64,000 nucleotides of DNA from NCBI GenBank assembly GCA_001596155.1, contig CP014771.1, forward strand, positions 3,658,001 to 3,722,000. Direction: 5' to 3'. Source of the stretch: Hymenobacter psoromatis (GTDB taxonomy: Bacteria; Bacteroidota; Bacteroidia; Cytophagales; Hymenobacteraceae). Positions 36,267 to 43,449 of this stretch are shown here, one piece after another; positions within the stretch are counted from its first letter, which is position 1, and each line of letters opens with the position of its first letter. Under the pieces are notes generated by a model, which saw nothing but the letters and a program-made list of their open reading frames with translations, did not search any database and was not told the DNA's origin. Both the position numbers and the translations under genes were made by a program.

Positions 36267-36701
36267 ATGTCCCCCACCGTTCCTGGCCGTATTCTGGCTA
36301 TCGATTACGGCCACAAGCGCGTGGGCTTGGCCATCACCGACCCGCTCCAACTCATCGCTTCGCCCCTGGATACCATTCATAGCCAGGGCTTAGTGAAGTT
36401 CGTGCTCGACTACCACCTGCGTGAGCCGCTGGCGGCCGTGGTGGTGGGCATGCCGCGCACGCTGCTCAATGAGCCCACCGACTCGACCAGCGCCGTGGTG
36501 GGCCTGCTGCGCCGCCTGCGCCGCGAGCTGCCGGCCGTGCCCATCCACGAAATCGACGAGCGCTTTACCTCGCGCCTGGCCAAGCAGGCCATGCTGGCCG
36601 GCGGCCTGGGCCGCAAAGCCCGCCAGGATAAAGCCACCGTCGATAAGGTGAGCGCGGCGCTTATTCTCCAGTCTTTTCTAGAATCCACTCTGCATCCATG
36701 A
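36267..36701 (+). CDS. ruvX: Holliday junction resolvase-like RuvX/YqgF
   Basis: 144 residues from the ATG at 36267, which gives the normal family length; the frame upstream is open but not homologous. The RNase H-like fold is shown by ILAIDYGHKRVGLA (catalytic Asp at the start), VVVGMPRT, EIDERFTSRLA and the C-terminal DKATVDKVSAALILQ with its conserved Asp and Lys. YqgF proteins act in rRNA maturation and/or junction resolution. The stop overlaps the start of def by four bases, so the two are co-translated. Confidence 0.93.
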   Translation: MSPTVPGRILAIDYGHKRVGLAITDPLQLIASPLDTIHSQGLVKFVLDYHLREPLAAVVVGMPRTLLNEPTDSTSAVVGLLRRLRRELPAVPIHEIDERFTSRLAKQAMLAGGLGRKARQDKATVDKVSAALILQSFLESTLHP

Positions 36702-37318
36702 TTCTCCCGATTGTTGCCATCGGCGACCCCGTTCTCAAAACCCTCGCCAAAGAGCTGCCCGCCGACCTGCCCGCTGCCGACCTCACGAAGCTGGTCCAGG
36801 ATATGTTCGAAACCATGTATTCGGCCCACGGCGTGGGCCTGGCCGCGCCCCAGATTGGCCGCAGCGTGCGCCTGTTCGTGATGGACTCGGGTCCGATGGT
36901 GGGCCCTGACGACGACGAGGACGACGACGAGCCCGTGGAAGTGGCCGCCCCCGACGAAATCGCTGAAACGCCCCTCAAGCGCGCCTTCATCAACCCCCAA
37001 ATGCTGAGCGAAACCGGCGAGGCCTGGGGCTTCGAGGAAGGCTGCCTGAGCATCCCCGGCGTGCGTGAAATGGTGCAGCGCTGCCCTAATATCGTGCTAC
37101 GCTACGAGGACGAAAACCGGCAGGTGCATGAGGAGGCTTTCAGCGGCATGGCCGCCCGCATCATCCAGCACGAGTACGACCACCTCGAAGGTATCTTGTT
37201 CACCGATAAGCTCTCCGCCTTTAAAAAGCAGCTGTTGAAAGGCCGGCTCGCCCGTATCAGCAAGGGTGATGTGAAGCACGAGTACCGGATGAAATTCCCG
37301 ACCAGCACGCGTCGGTAG
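36698..37318 (+). CDS. def: Peptide deformylase with an acidic insertion
   Basis: 206 residues. All three metal and active-site motifs are intact: GVGLAAPQIG (motif 1), EEGCLSIPG (motif 2, Cys ligand) and QHEYDHLEG (motif 3, two His ligands and catalytic Glu). The enzyme removes the N-formyl group from new proteins. Between strands there is an Asp/Glu-rich insertion of about 25 residues (GPDDDEDDDEPVEV near 68-90), absent from standard type I enzymes. It is translationally coupled to ruvX and ends in a strong terminator. Confidence 0.95.
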   Translation: MILPIVAIGDPVLKTLAKELPADLPAADLTKLVQDMFETMYSAHGVGLAAPQIGRSVRLFVMDSGPMVGPDDDEDDDEPVEVAAPDEIAETPLKRAFINPQMLSETGEAWGFEEGCLSIPGVREMVQRCPNIVLRYEDENRQVHEEAFSGMAARIIQHEYDHLEGILFTDKLSAFKKQLLKGRLARISKGDVKHEYRMKFPTSTRR

Positions 37319-37350
37319 GAGGGTAGGATATAACTGATAAGTAGTAGGAC

Positions 37351-37388
37351 AAAAAAACTGGCATATCCTGCGTGATATGCCAGTTTTT
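37351..37388 (+). terminator. Terminator of ruvX-def
   Basis: A perfect 15-bp stem (37353-37367 with 37374-37388), with A's on the left and T's on the right, lies 33 bases after the def stop. An in-frame ATG at 37377 inside the hairpin is therefore unlikely to be the start of the Fic gene. Confidence 0.9.
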
Positions 37389-37424
37389 CTCGTTTTATTT
37401 GTCATATCAAGCATTCCCTTCGTC

Positions 37425-38501
37425 ATGTTCTTTGCCCCTGCCCGGCCGTTTGCGTTACCTGATTTGCCGCCAATTATTGATTTTGGTAATATTCAATTCA
37501 GTCGTTTAATTGCCAAGGCGCGCACAGAGCTAGGAGAACTGAAAGGTTATTCAGCAGCGCTGCCTAATCCCATGTTGCTCCTTTCGCCAGCTATCCTGCG
37601 GGAATCTATCGCAAGTTCGGACATTGAAAATGTAAATACAACGGTGGAAAAAGCTTTGCAGCAACAACTTTTTCCGGAAGCCGAGCAGCGGCCGGCCGAT
37701 AAGGAAGTATTGCGTTATGGACAAGCTATGCGTTGGGGCTTCGAGCAGCTGGCTACCCTCTCGTTGTCGTCGCGTCTAATCGTCGGTATTCAGCGGCAAC
37801 TATTACCTGACGGGTACGCGGGCTACCGCACCACGCCAAATCAGATTATCAATTCAGCCACTGGACAGCCGGTTTATACGCCGCCACCTGCTTACGACAT
37901 TAATCGACTATTGGGAAATTGGGAAAATTTCGTGCATCTGCCCGAAGAGCATATTGACCCGCTCATTGCCTGTGCCATTGCGCACTATCAATTTGAAGCT
38001 ATTCATCCATTTGGTGATGGTAATGGTCGCACGGGCCGGATACTGATGGTATTGCATCTGGTTTATCATGAACTGCTGGCGCTGCCTACCCTTTACATTA
38101 GCGGTTATATAAATCGAAATCGCCCGCAGTATTATCGGCTGCTGGCTCAGGTGTCAGCGGCAGGCGAATGGGAGCCTTTTATCCTATTTATGCTCGAAGG
38201 TTTTTACCAGCAGGCCCGCGAAACCAAGCAAACTCTGGTTGAAAGTGTAGGATTGCTTCAACAGTTTCGGGAGGTAGTGAAACAAAATAAGCGCAAGATT
38301 CCACAGGAATTGATTGAAGCGGTATTTGTACAACCCATTGTGACACCTACCCAAGTTGCCCGCCTGCTTGACGTGCATTATAGTACTGCTACTAAGTACC
38401 TTAACCAACTAGCTGACCTGGGGCTTTTGGAAGATAGCGAGCTAGGCAAATACCACTTGTATAGCAATCAACAATTGATAGCTTTGCTCAGCCGAGCCTA
38501 A
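37425..38501 (+). CDS. Fic family protein (AMPylation domain) with winged-helix C-terminus
   Basis: 358 residues from the ATG at 37425. Order of domains: an N-terminal Fic_N helical part holding an inhibitory motif of the (S/T)xxxE(G/N) type (SSDIEN, near residue 65); the Fic core with the complete motif HPFGDGNGRTGR (near 195); and a winged-helix segment at the end (TPTQVARLLDVHYSTATKYL). Fic enzymes transfer AMP from ATP to target proteins; the inhibitory helix keeps class II members silent. The gene is visibly AT-richer than its neighbours and lacks the GGGGTAG words common elsewhere, suggesting recent acquisition. No toxin-antitoxin partner gene is adjacent. Confidence 0.9.
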   Translation: MFFAPARPFALPDLPPIIDFGNIQFSRLIAKARTELGELKGYSAALPNPMLLLSPAILRESIASSDIENVNTTVEKALQQQLFPEAEQRPADKEVLRYGQAMRWGFEQLATLSLSSRLIVGIQRQLLPDGYAGYRTTPNQIINSATGQPVYTPPPAYDINRLLGNWENFVHLPEEHIDPLIACAIAHYQFEAIHPFGDGNGRTGRILMVLHLVYHELLALPTLYISGYINRNRPQYYRLLAQVSAAGEWEPFILFMLEGFYQQARETKQTLVESVGLLQQFREVVKQNKRKIPQELIEAVFVQPIVTPTQVARLLDVHYSTATKYLNQLADLGLLEDSELGKYHLYSNQQLIALLSRA

Positions 38502-38525
38502 TTTTAGCTGCCTGTTTTTTGGCTT

Positions 38526-39506
38526 ATGAGAAAAAAGCGATTTCTACTATTAGTAGTACTATTGGCGCTGCCTGCGCCGGCTCAGGCCTGGGGCTTCTTC
38601 GGCCACCGGCTACTCAACCGGCTGGCCGTGTACACGTTGCCGCCCGAGATGCTGCCGCTTTTCAAGGCTAATATCGACTACCTCACCAACAACGCCACCC
38701 GGCCCGACTCGCGGCGCACGGTGGTGCCCACCGAGGCCCCGCGCCACTTTATGGATGTGGACGTGTACGGCGACAGCGCCCTGACGCGCCACGGCCTGCC
38801 CCGCGCCTACGCCGATGCCGTGGCCCTGGCCGGCGGCGAAGACTCGCTGCTGCGCCACGGCATCGTGCCCTGGCAGGTGGCGCTGATGAAAAACCAACTC
38901 ACCGCCGCCTTCCGCAACCAGGACACCGACCGCATCCTGTACCTGGCCGCCGACCTGGGCCACTATGTGGCCGATGCCTGCGTGCCGCTGCACACCACCC
39001 GCAACTATAATGGCCAATTCACCGGCCAGCGCGGCATCCACGCGCTCTGGGAGTCGCGCCTGCCCGAGCTGCAAGCGGCTGACTACGACCTGCTCACCGG
39101 CCCCGCGCCCTACCTCGAACAACCCACCGAAGCCGCCTGGGCCGCCGTGGCCCGCGCCCACGCCGCCGTCGATTCCGTATTTCGGATGGAAAAGCTGGTT
39201 TCGGCAGAGCTGGCCGAAGACCGCAAATTCAGCTACGAGCAGCGCGGCAACCAGACCATCCGGGTCTATTCGCGCGAGTTCAGCCTGGCTTACCACCGGC
39301 GTTTGAACGGCCAGGTGGAGCGCCAGCTCCGCTACGCTTCCCGGCTCATCGGGGCCTTCTGGTACACCTGCTGGGTCGATGCCGGCCAGCCCGACCTCAC
39401 GGGCCTCGACCAGCAGCCCTCAGCTGCCGCGCAGCTGCAAGCCACGCAGGAAGCCAAGGCGGCATCGGCAGCGCCCCCTACCCCTCTACCGGGCCACGAA
39501 GACTAA
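38526..39506 (+). CDS. Secreted S1/P1-nuclease-like or zinc-dependent phospholipase C-like hydrolase
   Basis: 326 residues with a signal peptide cut before WGFFGHR. The N-terminal Trp followed by a GH pair is the zinc-binding start typical of the S1/P1 nuclease/phospholipase C superfamily. Further likely ligands are RHFMDVDVYG (near 75) and the cluster LAADLGHYVADACVPLH plus GIHALWES (near 140-180). About 40 C-terminal residues are low-complexity Ala/Pro/Gln. The enzyme should act on nucleic acids or phospholipids outside the cytoplasm; sequence alone does not choose between them. Confidence 0.82.
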   Translation: MRKKRFLLLVVLLALPAPAQAWGFFGHRLLNRLAVYTLPPEMLPLFKANIDYLTNNATRPDSRRTVVPTEAPRHFMDVDVYGDSALTRHGLPRAYADAVALAGGEDSLLRHGIVPWQVALMKNQLTAAFRNQDTDRILYLAADLGHYVADACVPLHTTRNYNGQFTGQRGIHALWESRLPELQAADYDLLTGPAPYLEQPTEAAWAAVARAHAAVDSVFRMEKLVSAELAEDRKFSYEQRGNQTIRVYSREFSLAYHRRLNGQVERQLRYASRLIGAFWYTCWVDAGQPDLTGLDQQPSAAAQLQATQEAKAASAAPPTPLPGHED

Positions 39507-39590
39507 TAACAAATGACCAGGGACCCATGACTAATGTCGTTCATTTAGCTTGAACGACATTAGGCATGGGTCCCTGGTCATTTGTTATTA
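39504..39590. terminator. Bidirectional terminator: 40-bp palindrome including a stop codon
   Basis: The arms 39504-39543 and 39551-39590 are inverted copies with one mismatch and a 7-base loop. The left arm begins with the TAA stop of the S1/P1-like gene. The right arm ends six bases before the stop codon of the convergent transporter gene. Its TAATAACAAATGACC words are familiar as intergenic repeats in other Bacteroidota. Confidence 0.85.
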
Positions 39591-39595
39591 AAACC

Positions 39596-41014
39596 CTATA
39601 CTTCGGGATTGGCGCCGGCTAATGAGGCTTCATAAGTCAGGTTTTCGGCCGGGGTCATGTCGTTGGGTAAGCGGATATCGTCGGCGTCGTGAACACGGAG
39701 GGTGAGAAAACCGGCTAGTATCATTGAAATGCCCCCCATTACCAAGACATAGATGGGCTGGCCATGAAAAGCATATTTGATAAGGGGACCCTGTACTATG
39801 CCAACAACTCCTTGCGGAATCACAATGAAGAAATTAAAAACCCCCATGTAATAACCCATTTTGTGCGCGGGCAGCGCGCCGGCCAGCATAGCATACGGCA
39901 TCGATAAAATACTGGCCCACGCAATGCCAACACCTACCATTGATAGTAATAAGTAGTGGTAGTCCTGGATAAAATAGATGGAAATCATGCCAATGCCGCC
40001 GGCTATCAGGCACAGCATGTGGGTAAAGCGCCGGCTGGTAGCCCTGGCTATGGTGGGCAGTAGTATGGCTACAAGCGCCGACAATCCATTATACACCGAG
40101 AAGCATACCCCTACCCAATCACCCCCTTTATTGTACAGAATAGAGTGAGTATCAGTAGTGTGAAATATATGGCTTGTAACGGCCCCAGTCGTGTAAACCC
40201 ACATGGAAAATAATGGGAACCACGAGAAAAACTGCACCACGGCGAGTTGCCGCATTGTGCGCGGCATATTGGCAATGCCCGCGAAAGATTCTTTGATGCC
40301 GTTCATAAAGCCCGCGGTGCGGTGCTTCTCGGCCTCAAATTCTGCTAAATTGTAAGGTGGATATTCACGGGTGCGCAGGATAGTCCACAGCACGGCAGCA
40401 AATAGAATGAGGCCACCCGCATAGAAAGCATACGTCAGCGATGGGGCGATGTGGCCAGGCGCAGCGGTGTTGGCCATGCCAAACCAATTGGTGAAAATCC
40501 AGGGCAGTGAAGAGCCCACTACTGCGCCAACACCGATAAAAAACGTCTGAGTCGCAAAACCCACGGTGCGCTGGTTGGACGGAAGCAGGTCGCCGACCAG
40601 CGCCCGAAACGGCTCCATTGAAATATTGATACTGGAGTCAAGTATCCAGAGCATGCCGGCCGCCATCCACAGGGCCGAAACGTGCGGCATCACCAGTAGC
40701 GCCAGAGAAGCCAGCACAGCCCCAACGAAGAAAAACGGCCGCCGCCGCCCCCAGCGCGGGCTCCAGGTGCGGTCAGAAAGGTAGCCAATAATGGGCTGTA
40801 CTATCAGGCCAGTGAGTGGCGCAGCCAACCATAGAAAAGCCAGATTATCCGCATCAGCTCCCATTGTGGAAAAAATGCGGCTCATGTTGGCGTTTTGCAG
40901 GGCAAAGCCAAACTGGATACCCAGAAAGCCGAAGCTCATGTTCCAGATTTGCCAGAAGCTAAGGCGGGGCTTAGCCTGCATGGCAGGGTTGTCGATGATG
41001 GCAGTATTAGCCAT
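39596..41014 (-). CDS. MFS sugar transporter, SLC45/sucrose-transporter-like
   Basis: 472 residues with 12 predicted transmembrane helices. LSFWQIWNMSFGFLGIQFGFAL at the start (shortened here to IWNMSFGFLGIQFG) and the loop-2 motif SDRTWSPRWGRRRPF are hallmarks of the GPH/SLC45-like disaccharide transporters. DSSINISMEPFRALVGDLLP in helix 4-5 also fits. With the amylase genes next to it, maltose or maltodextrin import across the inner membrane is the likely role. The gene is transcribed in the same direction as the amylases; a LacI-type operator candidate lies 114 bases upstream. Confidence 0.88.
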   Translation of the reverse strand: MANTAIIDNPAMQAKPRLSFWQIWNMSFGFLGIQFGFALQNANMSRIFSTMGADADNLAFLWLAAPLTGLIVQPIIGYLSDRTWSPRWGRRRPFFFVGAVLASLALLVMPHVSALWMAAGMLWILDSSINISMEPFRALVGDLLPSNQRTVGFATQTFFIGVGAVVGSSLPWIFTNWFGMANTAAPGHIAPSLTYAFYAGGLILFAAVLWTILRTREYPPYNLAEFEAEKHRTAGFMNGIKESFAGIANMPRTMRQLAVVQFFSWFPLFSMWVYTTGAVTSHIFHTTDTHSILYNKGGDWVGVCFSVYNGLSALVAILLPTIARATSRRFTHMLCLIAGGIGMISIYFIQDYHYLLLSMVGVGIAWASILSMPYAMLAGALPAHKMGYYMGVFNFFIVIPQGVVGIVQGPLIKYAFHGQPIYVLVMGGISMILAGFLTLRVHDADDIRLPNDMTPAENLTYEASLAGANPEV

Positions 41015-41127
41015 AACAGCGAAGCGAATGTTGGTGGGAGAAGAGGGGTGTTGAAAGTTACGGTGTGCTGTTGGTATTTCAGCATGCTTGGCAAGGCCAG
41101 CGGTGCCGGAAGTGTCTGTCTGACCGC

Positions 41128-41135
41128 AAACGTTT
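41128..41135. promoter_or_regulatory. Candidate LacI-family operator upstream of the sugar transporter
   Basis: AAACGTTT, within GCAAACGTTTCC, is an 8-bp perfect palindrome with the central CG typical of LacI-family operators. It lies in the 150-base gap between the GH13 gene and the transporter. No LacI gene is in the window, so this rests on the pattern alone. Confidence 0.35.
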
Positions 41136-41164
41136 CCGCTCTAATACAGGGCTTGATGACCGTA

Positions 41165-42952
41165 TTATCGAGGCTTAATCTCCAGCACCATAGCTGCCAG
41201 CGGCACCAGCGTTAGGCTGAGGCTGGGCTTGGGGTCACCGCCATTCAGCAAGTCCTGGTAAGTGTACACACGCTGCGGGTCGAGCCCCATGCGTTGGAGC
41301 ACTTCGGCCGGAATGAGGAGGGTAGGGCGGTAGGTTTTGGTATCGCTGAAGTTGACCACTACCAGCACCTGCTGGCCCTTAGTGTAGCGCAAAAAGGCGT
41401 ACACCTTGTGCTGGTCGTACTCTTTGCTGAGATTATTGGCATCCTGCAGCTCGTAGAACTGGCCCTTGCGGATGGCCTCGCTGCTGCCGGCCAGGTTGAG
41501 CAGGCGGCTGTAGAAATCGCGCAACTGCTTCTGCTCGGCGCTCAGCCGGCCGCCGTCCATCTTTCCCTGGTTCAGCCACTTCTGGTGCTCGGGCACACCC
41601 CAGTAGTCGAAAATAGTGGTGCGGCCATCGGCCCCCGAAAAGCCCTCGCTGCCCACGGCCGGCTCGGCCACTTCCTGGCCCATATAGAGCATTACGGGGC
41701 CGCTGCCCAGCGTGGCCGATACCGTCATGGCCGGAATGGCGCGGCGCGGGTTGCTCGCAAACTCCTGAGAGGCAATGCGTTGCTCGTCGTGGTTTTCCAG
41801 GAAGCGCAGCATGTGCGAGCCGAAGCCGCGGCTTTCGGTTTTCCACGCGTGGGTGATGTCGTCGGTGGTGCCTTCTTGGCGCATCAGCCGGCGCAGGCCG
41901 TCGTAGAGGCCCACTTTGTCATACAGAAAATCGAAGTGACCTTTGGTAAGGTAGGTGCTGTATTCCTGGGCGTTATAGGCTTCGCCGATGAAAACGAGGC
42001 CGGGCTTTAGCTTCTTTAACTCCGGGATGACGTAGGCCCAGAACTCGACGGGCACCATCTCGGCCATGTCGCAACGGAAGCCGTCCACGTCCTTGTTGGC
42101 CCAAAAAACCAGGATATCGCGCATCTTCAGCCAGGTGTCGGGCACTGGCTCGAAGTGCGTTTTGCGCCCGTTCTGATAATCGACGCCGTAGTTGAGCTTG
42201 ATAGTTTCGAACCAGTCGTTGACGCTGGGCGCGGCCGAAAACACGTCGTTGCCAGTGGCCTTGGCCGGGAATTCATTGTACTTGCCATCCTCGCCCGGCC
42301 CGTGCAACGCTCCCAGCGGGTTGTAGCCGGCGGGCACCACAAAGTGCTGGCCGGGCAGGTAATAGAAGTTGTTATTCGGCGCGAAAGTCTTGGTCTTGTC
42401 ATCCTGCGCGCCCAGGTCCACCACGCCGGCCGGCTTGGCGTCGGAGTGGTACGAGCGCGCCACGTGGTTGGGAATGAAGTCCATAATAACCTTCAGCCCG
42501 TGGGCGTGGGTGCGCTGGATGAGGGCTTCGTACTCCGCCAGGCGGTTTTTTTTGTCCACGGCCAGGTCGGGGTCCACGTCGTAGTAGTCCTTTATGGCGT
42601 AGGGCGAGCCAGCGCGGCCCTTCACCACGTCGGCATCGTCGGCGAGTAGGCCCGATTGGGGGTAGCTGGTCATGGTGGCGTGTTCGAGCACGCCGGTGTA
42701 CCACACGTGCGAGGCACCCATCTCCTTTATCTTGGTCAGGGCCAGGTCGTTGATGTCGTTGAACTTGCCGCAGCCGTTTTCCAGCACCGTGCCGTAGGGC
42801 TTGTTCAGGGCCACCTTGTTGCCGAAGAGGCGGGGTAGCAGCTGGTAGATAACCAGCTTGTTATCCTGGGGTATTTCGTCGGTGGTGTTGGGGTTTTGGG
42901 CGAGGGTCACGAGGGGAAAGAGCAAGGTGAGAGCTAGCAGGAGGTTTTTCAT
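41165..42952 (-). CDS. Secreted GH13 alpha-amylase family enzyme
   Basis: 595 residues with a signal peptide (MKNLLLALTLLFPLVTLAQ). The GH13 barrel carries the nucleophile Asp in DGFRCDMAE (near 294), the acid/base Glu in FIGEAYN (near 324) and the transition-state Asp in LENHDEQRI (near 388). IMDFIPNHVAR is conserved region I. A C-terminal beta domain follows (VLVVVNFSDTKTYRP). The enzyme should cleave or rearrange alpha-1,4/1,6-glucans in the periplasm or at the surface; exact specificity is not visible. Its ATG overlaps the stop of the GxxExxY gene by four bases, an arrangement probably created by insertion of that element upstream. Confidence 0.92.
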   Translation of the reverse strand: MKNLLLALTLLFPLVTLAQNPNTTDEIPQDNKLVIYQLLPRLFGNKVALNKPYGTVLENGCGKFNDINDLALTKIKEMGASHVWYTGVLEHATMTSYPQSGLLADDADVVKGRAGSPYAIKDYYDVDPDLAVDKKNRLAEYEALIQRTHAHGLKVIMDFIPNHVARSYHSDAKPAGVVDLGAQDDKTKTFAPNNNFYYLPGQHFVVPAGYNPLGALHGPGEDGKYNEFPAKATGNDVFSAAPSVNDWFETIKLNYGVDYQNGRKTHFEPVPDTWLKMRDILVFWANKDVDGFRCDMAEMVPVEFWAYVIPELKKLKPGLVFIGEAYNAQEYSTYLTKGHFDFLYDKVGLYDGLRRLMRQEGTTDDITHAWKTESRGFGSHMLRFLENHDEQRIASQEFASNPRRAIPAMTVSATLGSGPVMLYMGQEVAEPAVGSEGFSGADGRTTIFDYWGVPEHQKWLNQGKMDGGRLSAEQKQLRDFYSRLLNLAGSSEAIRKGQFYELQDANNLSKEYDQHKVYAFLRYTKGQQVLVVVNFSDTKTYRPTLLIPAEVLQRMGLDPQRVYTYQDLLNGGDPKPSLSLTLVPLAAMVLEIKPR

Positions 42953-43398
42953 GGGGTAGGCGATGTTTTCACCGCGGAAGACGCGGAAGTATTCGCGGAA
43001 GGGCGCGGAGGTAACGTCTCCGTCATGCCGTTGACTTTCCGGAAAATGCCGTCTCTGATGCGCGCTACGTTGAAATTAATCAATAACCCCGCCCGGCATC
43101 CCGATAGATTGAGGTAAGTTACCAGCTGCATGTGGTGTACCTCCAGAATATTTTCCAAAGCTTTTAGCTCGACTATCACTTTGCCTTCCACCAGCAGGTC
43201 GATGCGGTAGCCGACATCCAATCTAGCCTCGCCATAGCTCATGGGCAAGCCAACCTGGCTTTTGACAGTCAGGCCAACTCTTTGTAATTCGTACATCAGC
43301 GCCGCTTCATAAGCCGACTCCAATAGCCCAGGCCCCAGCGCAGTATGCACATTATAAGCCGATTGCCTAATCAAATACGTGATATCGTTTTCGTGCAT
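42949..43398 (-). CDS. GxxExxY family protein (predicted PD-(D/E)XK nuclease fold)
   Basis: 149 residues. The defining motif is GLLESAY (near residue 25). A nuclease-like Asp ... ExK pattern follows (RIDLLVEGKVIVELKALE, near 70-85), as proposed for the PD-(D/E)XK superfamily. GCRAGLLINFN is also typical. The last 25 or so residues (Pro/Ser/Ala/Thr-rich) are not family sequence: they are encoded by the left inverted-repeat arm at 42966-43011. The gene fills the space between two GH13 genes with unrelated function. The role of GxxExxY proteins is unknown; they often occur in small repeat-bordered insertions. Confidence 0.9.
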   Translation of the reverse strand: MHENDITYLIRQSAYNVHTALGPGLLESAYEAALMYELQRVGLTVKSQVGLPMSYGEARLDVGYRIDLLVEGKVIVELKALENILEVHHMQLVTYLNLSGCRAGLLINFNVARIRDGIFRKVNGMTETLPPRPSANTSASSAVKTSPTP

Positions 43399-43446
43399 AA
43401 GCTTCCGCGTCTTCCGCGAGTACTTCCGCGTCTTCCGCGGTGAAAA
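42966..43446. mobile_element. Repeat-bordered GxxExxY insertion element
   Basis: A left arm (42966-43011) and right arm (43402-43446) are inverted near-copies made of repeated CCGCGGAAGACGCGGAAGTA words (four or so mismatches over 45 bases). They enclose the GxxExxY gene. The right arm ends three bases before the stop codon of the upstream GH13 gene, and the left arm begins 14 bases before the start codon of the downstream one, so the whole intergenic space is the element. Mobility is inferred from this structure, not shown. Confidence 0.5.
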
Positions 43447-43449
43447 AAA

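Noticed and set aside
37377..37424. Upstream ATG for the Fic gene
   Set aside because: It lies within the def terminator hairpin; the ATG at 37425 is free of it and begins the family-like sequence.
42966..43446. Insertion sequence with transposase
   Set aside because: The enclosed protein is a GxxExxY family member, not a transposase, and no target duplication is evident.
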